From: Nautilus pompilius
Lineage: Eukaryota; Mollusca; Cephalopoda; Nautilida; Nautilidae
Reading direction: 5' to 3'
Length of the DNA: 64,000 nucleotides
Assembly: GCA_018389105.1 (NCBI GenBank)
Contig: JACATO010000031.1
Location: 620,001-684,000 of the forward strand
How positions within the stretch are numbered: position 1 is the stretch's first letter; each line of letters opens with the position of its first letter. A program made the translations under genes and the position numbers. The notes beneath the pieces were generated by a model. The model saw only the letters and a list, made by a program, of their open reading frames with translations, was not told the origin of the DNA and made no database searches. Of the stretch, positions 58,841 to 64,000 are shown one piece after another.

Positions 58841-61800
58841 CCATGGGCTGGCCAGGTTCAGAGAAACGTCTTCCTGAGCTGTGCAGAATCTATGAGTACA
58901 CGACATCTGGCTACAAGGAGAAGTGCTACTGTTTGACAAGAATCCCAATGGCAGCCTTACACATACGCTGCCCGAATTTACAGGGAAGGACTGGTCAGCC
59001 TCGCATCTTTACTTTGAGGTGAATAATGTCACAGATGAAGGAAAAAAGCGAGTGGGCCCGCTATTGGTCATGGGAACTGACACATACAATGTTGTTTGCA
59101 GTTTAGCAGCACCACAGAAACCAGGAGAGGTATGTTTTACTGATATCTGCAGACTATTATTATCAAAACACTTTGAACCATCCCTGAATATCATCCTGCA
59201 AAGATTCAATTTTAACTTGTGTGTCCATAAGGAGGGTCAGTCCATTTCGGAGTTTGTGGTTAAATGGAAAACCCTAGCAAGGCAGTGTGACTTCGCCAAA
59301 CCCCAGACGGGGAAGCATTGACCTCCCAGTTCCAGAGGAAAATCTGCGCGATCGATTAGTCTGTGGTATACAAGAACCTCATATTCAACGTAGGCTTCTA
59401 GGAGAACCTAAACTAACCTTTACCCAGGCACTTGAAATTGCGCTAGCAATGAAATCTGCAAGCGACAGCATGGCTAAATTGGAACAAAAACTCAACAGTA
59501 CCAGGTCAGAAGTGGATAAGGTGAACATGAAGCCTTGCCCCCAGTCAGACAACTCAGAAAGTCCTGAAAACCATGCTTTCGATGTGGGAATAGCAACCAT
59601 GGCCCTGATAGATGCTACTTTAAGAATACTGTCTGCAGTTTCTGTGCAAAGGTTGGTCATATTGAAGCGAAAACAAAGTCAGTTAACACACCATATCTCA
59701 CGATGGGGAGTCGGTTGGACATCAAAACCCAGAAACTGAGGGAACTGTGTACACTGTTTCACACAAGGACTCGCATGAATCCTATACGTACTTCAATTCC
59801 AGTTGGTGAAAAACAACTTACGATGGAGGTGGACACAGGCGCAGCCATGTCAATCATAAGTGAAAACCATTTTCATGAACAATGGCTTGAGAAACCACCC
59901 GTCTTACGGTGCACAAAGGACAAGCTTTACATACAAGGGTGAGCAGATCAAAATCTGTGGGGTAGCAGATGTCTAAGTAACACCAGCTGATGGCAAGCAA
60001 TGTACCTTACCACTGATGGTAGTTGCTGGAGATGGCCCGTGTCTTCTGGGCACAATTAGTTACATAGGACGAGATCGGACTGGTCTGCAATACACCACCT
60101 CCGCAACACAACTGTGCCCCCCTAGTGCAACAATTGCTGGGAAAGTATAAGGATCTCTTCACACCTTCCACTCAGGCCATCAAAGGAAATTCAGCGCACA
60201 TCTACATCAAGGAAGGAGCGGTTCCATGCTTCTTTAAAGCACACCCAATACCTTATGCTATGAAAGAACCTGTGGATCGTGAATTGGACAGATTGCTGGC
60301 AAAGGGATTATTGAACCTGTGCAATTTTCAGACTGGGCAGCCCCAGTATCAAATCTGATAAGTCTGTGTGGCGATAACAAGGTCACAGTCAACCTGGCTG
60401 CAAAGCCAGACAAGTATCCAATTCCATGGATTGAAGAGACACATACTCAGCTGGGCAGCAGACCACCCCACAGCAAGTTGGACCCGGACAAGCAGGGCAG
60501 AATGTTTGCTGTTACGTGCTCTCAGAAGCTTGTCCACCCACACATGCTCACCATATGGAGCATCGTCAGCACCCCTCCAGAGAGTGATGGACTCCCTGCT
60601 AAAGGACACTCCAAATACCACGGTGTACCTGGATGACATTTTGGTAACTGGTCCCACAGTCACAGATCACCTGGCAACACTGGAAAAGGTATTCAAATGT
60701 CTGAAGGATGCTGGATTCTGCCTAAAAAAAGGCTCGTGTGACTTTATGCAACCTGAAGTTTAGTATTTAGGACACTTAATTGATGTGAAGGGCATATGTC
60801 CAACAGGCAAGGTGTTAGAAGCAATCAAGAAGGCACCGGCACCCTCAAATGTCTCCGAACTCAGAGCCTACCTGGGGAGTGGTGAATCACTATTCGCGTT
60901 TCCTACCAAGACTGCTCTGAACCATCCTCCATGTAATGGGACAAAATGGCACCAACCCCCGAATGATGAGGCATCACAGGTGAGGTTTGTTTGGATCATA
61001 ATGTACCTTGACATTTGGTGAATTTAAGAGCTCCTTTGTCTTGATAAAGGCAGCTTGCTCGTGCTTACTCCAGCACCAATCAATGTCACGTTTTAACGGT
61101 TTGTGTTGTGGAGCCAGTAATATAAAGAAGGCCTTAGTGTCATCCAGGGTTTGAAGAAGTTCCACCAATATGTCTCTCAGGCCTTTCCAGATCATCAAAA
61201 ACCATTACTTGCCTTGTTTGGTGAACACGAGGCAGTTCCTCAGATGGCGTCACCACAAGTGCAGCGTTGGGCACTAACACTTGATTCTTATGAGTACAGC
61301 TTCACGTACCGGCCAGGACACTCCATCCCTCACGCTAAGTAGGTACACACATACCGGTTCCAGGAGATACCATCCTCGTCATGGACTACCTTAACAGATC
61401 TCCAGTCACAGCTAGTGACATAGCCGGAGGGTCAGTTCAGGACCTAGTTCTATCACAGTTCCCATGTACAGAGAGATGAGCTGAGCATTCACGATGGGTG
61501 TGGGGTGGCAGGGTGGTCATACCCCCTACTGGATGTACCCATGATACACACCCGGGTATGGTTAGTATGAAGGCGTTGGCCCGAAGCTACATATGGTGGC
61601 TTAAGATGGAGAATGAAATTGAAGCTTTGTCAAATAAGTCTACATTAGCCTGCCAATGCATCGCTACAGCCATGGCCATTCCCAGACCATCCATGGTCAC
61701 ATCTCCATGTGGATTATGCTGGTCCTATTTGCAGGAAAATGCTGCTTGTCATTGCTGATGCTCATTCAAAGTGGATTGAGGCTCATGTCACTTCTGGGAC

Positions 61801-62579
61801 AACATCTTCAATCACAATTGAAAAACTCCATCTCACGTTCAGTACCCATGGGATTCCTGAAGTCTTGGTGAGTGAAAATGGTACCGCTTTCACAAGAAAT
61901 GAATTTAACGAATTCTGCAGCAAAAATGGAATTAAACACTTGACGAGTGCACCTCATCACCCATCATCTAATGGCCTTGCAGAGAGAGAGAGAGATGTAG
62001 CCACGGTAAAAGAGGGGGCTGAAGCGCATGGGGGAGGGACACTTAAAATATCAACTGGCTCAAATGTTGTTTACATATCGCATTAAGCCACAACCAGAAT
62101 TCCACCATCAGAATTACTAATGGGTTGCCGCCTTAAATCAACACTAACCCTTGTGCAACCCAGTCTCACAGAAAAGGTTCAGACTAAGCAGTTAGAACAG
62201 AAACTGTAGCACGATGTCCATGCAAAGATGCGCGAATTTCAACCAGGAAACAAAGTGTATGCTTTATACTACCACGGAAATCTATCAAACTGGCTACCGG
62301 GAGTTATTGTACACACAACCAGTCCTGTGTTGTATGTGGTACGGCTTGGCTCTGTGGTAGTCGACATGTAGATCAGTTACGCTTAAGGACCACTACAGCA
62401 GATAAAGTTGCTCCGGTGGTCCCAGTTTGCACACCTGACTCAGGAGAAGCAGCATCCACATCAGTGGTCTGTGACTAGCCAACATTACTCCATCTTTAGC
62501 AGATGCGGTGAACACCGAGCTTATGACTATTTTAATTACCACTCTCAGTGTAACATACTTTAAGAGGGGAGGGATATTA

Positions 62580-62740
62580 TGTATTGGCAAGTAGTGACTT
62601 TAGGTAATGCTGGTTGTCTAATGACCAGCCCATACAGGCCACAAGTGGATCATGGGGCTCATGCTCCCTGGCTATAAATACCACTCTTCTTGCCCCAGAG
62701 GAAGCTACAGCAGACTCTTTTTTCTTTCTTTGTGTGTGGT
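62580..62740 (+). repeat. 3' LTR (approximate end)
   Basis: Starts TGTATTGGCAAG directly after the polypurine tract. Has the same CTATAAATA box. The end near 62740 is a guess. Confidence 0.75.
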
Positions 62741-62959
62741 GCAGAAATTTGAGGCGGGGAGGCTAATGAGAGCGGCAGGCTACACAACTCCTTCATAAAA
62801 TGGCAGGAGAGCCTGTAAAAATCATACCTGAGACTCTCAGAAACAGCGTTTAATCTCTGCCTGTCCCTGGAGGTGTATGCTGGGATTGGGAGGCCACTGT
62901 TTATTTTTTGAAAAAATCCAACTGGTTTGGGGGGGGGATGAAGAATCTGAATTTGGCTT

Positions 62960-64000
62960 AAAATGCCGTTTCTGAAAGGAAAAAAAATGGATGGAGACGC
63001 GTTCTCCCTCCGTCACGTGGTGGTCGGTGGTGATGTCGGAAAAAGTCTGGATGAATCCCACGTGGGAGGACTAAAAGTCCCCTGTGGTTGCATGGTGATT
63101 AGTCACCATGCTGGCCGGCGCCCCATTCCACATCTTGATGGTGAAGGAGTAGAGTTGAGAGGATGGAGAGAAGCGGGGTTAGTCCATTGGGGAGAGAAAA
63201 AAGGAGGGAAGAAGTTATAAATAAAGAGAGGCTGGGAATCAGAGTTTGAAATTTAGGAAAGAGTGATGCAGCTAGGTTAAAGATTTTCACCCTGAAAACG
63301 AAGGGGGCGGAGAAGTAGGAGGACAGACTAGGAAGAAGGGAGTGGTTAAAATCTTCGAAATGGTGAAAACACCGCAGATGAAGATGTTGACGAAAAACTC
63401 GAGGGGTTGGCCTGGAGTTGAGGTGGTGGCTGAAGAAGGTCTAGGTGAGGTGTCCGAGAACGTTGTTGAGCCAGATGGATGTCACCCTGTCAGTAAGGCT
63501 GGACTTCATGACTGCATAATTTTTGAAAAGAGTTTTGGTTGAGGTGAGCTGACCGCTCTCTAAAGCCTTCCGACTACCCCAAGCGACCTGCTGAGCGGAG
63601 AAGACCAGGCAGTTCGAAAGGCAGTCCTTTTTACTAGAAGCGGGGAGTCCAAAGATGCGCCAGTACAATCATCCTGGGACAGAAGAATAGACAGTGGATT
63701 GCCGTGTCATCGTCCTCAGGACATGCGAGGCATTTCAGTGAGGTTATCAGTTTCCATTTGTTTATTTTCCCTCGTAGGGAGTACATTTCGTAAGAGTTTC
63801 CAGTGTATATCAGAGGAATACCCATCCATCAGGCGGTTGATGCTGCTGGCCCAAATCCTATGCCATGGAAGTGGTCCTGAATTTAAAGTGGCTTCCCACT
63901 TCCCCCTGTAGTCTGGTTCTTTGATAGGTCGTGACGCCAGGAAGAAGTAGAGGTCACGTTGTGATAATTTGTCTATATCAATTACGTTAGTCCCTAAGCT
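62960..64000 (-). mobile_element. LINE (non-LTR retrotransposon), 3' part
   Basis: Minus strand from the window edge: LYFFLASRPIKEPDYRGKWE, then PLPWHRIWASSINRLMDG, IHWKLLRNVLPTREN, then the zinc-binding block LKCLACPEDDDTAIHCLFFC, LWTPRF, and a downstream part with RIFGLPASSKKDC and LVFSAQQVAWGSRKA. The Cys-Cys-His-Cys motif after the reverse transcriptase is typical of LINE ORF2 C-termini. At least two frame changes. The RT itself lies outside the window. The sequence is GC-rich compared with the host. Confidence 0.78.

Larger units (their letters stand above)
58686..62740 (+). mobile_element. Gypsy LTR retrotransposon, broken
   Basis: Direct terminal repeats begin TGTATTGGCAAGTAGTGACT at 58686 and 62580, share GCTCATGCTCCCTGGCTATA further in, and run about 150 bp or more. 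A polypurine tract (AAGAGGGGAGGGATATTA) sits right before the 3' repeat. Between them, in order: gag (about 58920-59320), protease with VDTGAAMSIIS near 59830, reverse transcriptase, RNase H and integrase (about 61700-62070). The LTRs differ clearly and the body is broken in roughly five to ten places and internally rearranged, so it is an old fossil. It lies in an intron of the AAMP-like gene, antisense to it. Confidence 0.92.

Noticed and set aside
62963-63542. Plus-strand ORFs in GC-rich DNA
   Set aside because: They run opposite to the LINE and look like shadows. No start context or family.
1-64000. tRNA, rRNA, CRISPR or bacterial operon features
   Set aside because: None seen. The window is plainly eukaryotic, with GT-AG introns.

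Overview
This is a eukaryotic, AT-rich window with long introns and a heavy load of transposons. Two host genes are supported. The plus strand carries nearly the whole coding part of one voltage-gated calcium channel beta subunit gene (CACNB/Ca-beta family), from 8952 to 50427. The minus strand carries the last two coding exons of an AAMP-like WD40 gene, at 57930-58002 and 58426-58580. The two genes converge. The beta-subunit sequence (for example SLDEER, LDDDSPV, RIIITRV and [10 protein letters not shown]) reads to me most like arthropod Ca-beta. An arthropod, perhaps a chelicerate such as a horseshoe crab, is therefore my best guess, from memory and not proven.

The beta-subunit gene has ten common coding exons starting at 14732. 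Their splice phases all agree and they total 527 codons including the stop. Two alternative first exons splice in phase 0 to the common part. One is a long 129-codon exon at 8952-9338 with an NRF1/EWG-like site just upstream. The other is a short 20-codon exon at 12591-12650, preceded by a TATA box and a leader with two upstream ORFs. A possible 57-nt phase-0 cassette lies at 10526-10582. Exons 14732-26684 encode the SH3 part, 29742-38810 the variable HOOK linker, and 41392 to the start of 49933 the guanylate-kinase-like domain. The rest of the last exon is a Ser/His/Arg-rich tail.

The introns are full of mobile-element remains. DNA transposons: Tc1-like at 1240-1430, 1980-3669, 17775-18560 and 48655-49410; mariner at 15167-16383 and 20728-21758; piggyBac at 23879-25918; hAT at 26792-29461 (with a nested 450-bp repeat), 30678-33494 and about 39720-41290; pogo/Tigger at 11073-11639 (non-autonomous) and 33686-35966; a possible Mutator-like fragment near 19560-20000. 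Retroelements: a Penelope-like relic at about 35975-36770 and a decayed Gypsy relic at about 36780-37900. None looks able to move.

The most unusual piece is a 1.87-kb element at 46059-47932. It has 54-bp terminal inverted repeats and encodes a Gln-rich, charged protein in which I see no DDE transposase. Downstream of the beta-subunit gene (50428-57900) lie a long possible 3'UTR, a 69-codon open tail with AATAAA and a 16-A run that looks like a 5'-truncated retrocopy, and a 117-codon Cys-rich ORF with a signal-like start. The right end, inside the AAMP intron, holds a broken Gypsy LTR element (58686 to about 62740) and the 3' part of a minus-strand LINE.
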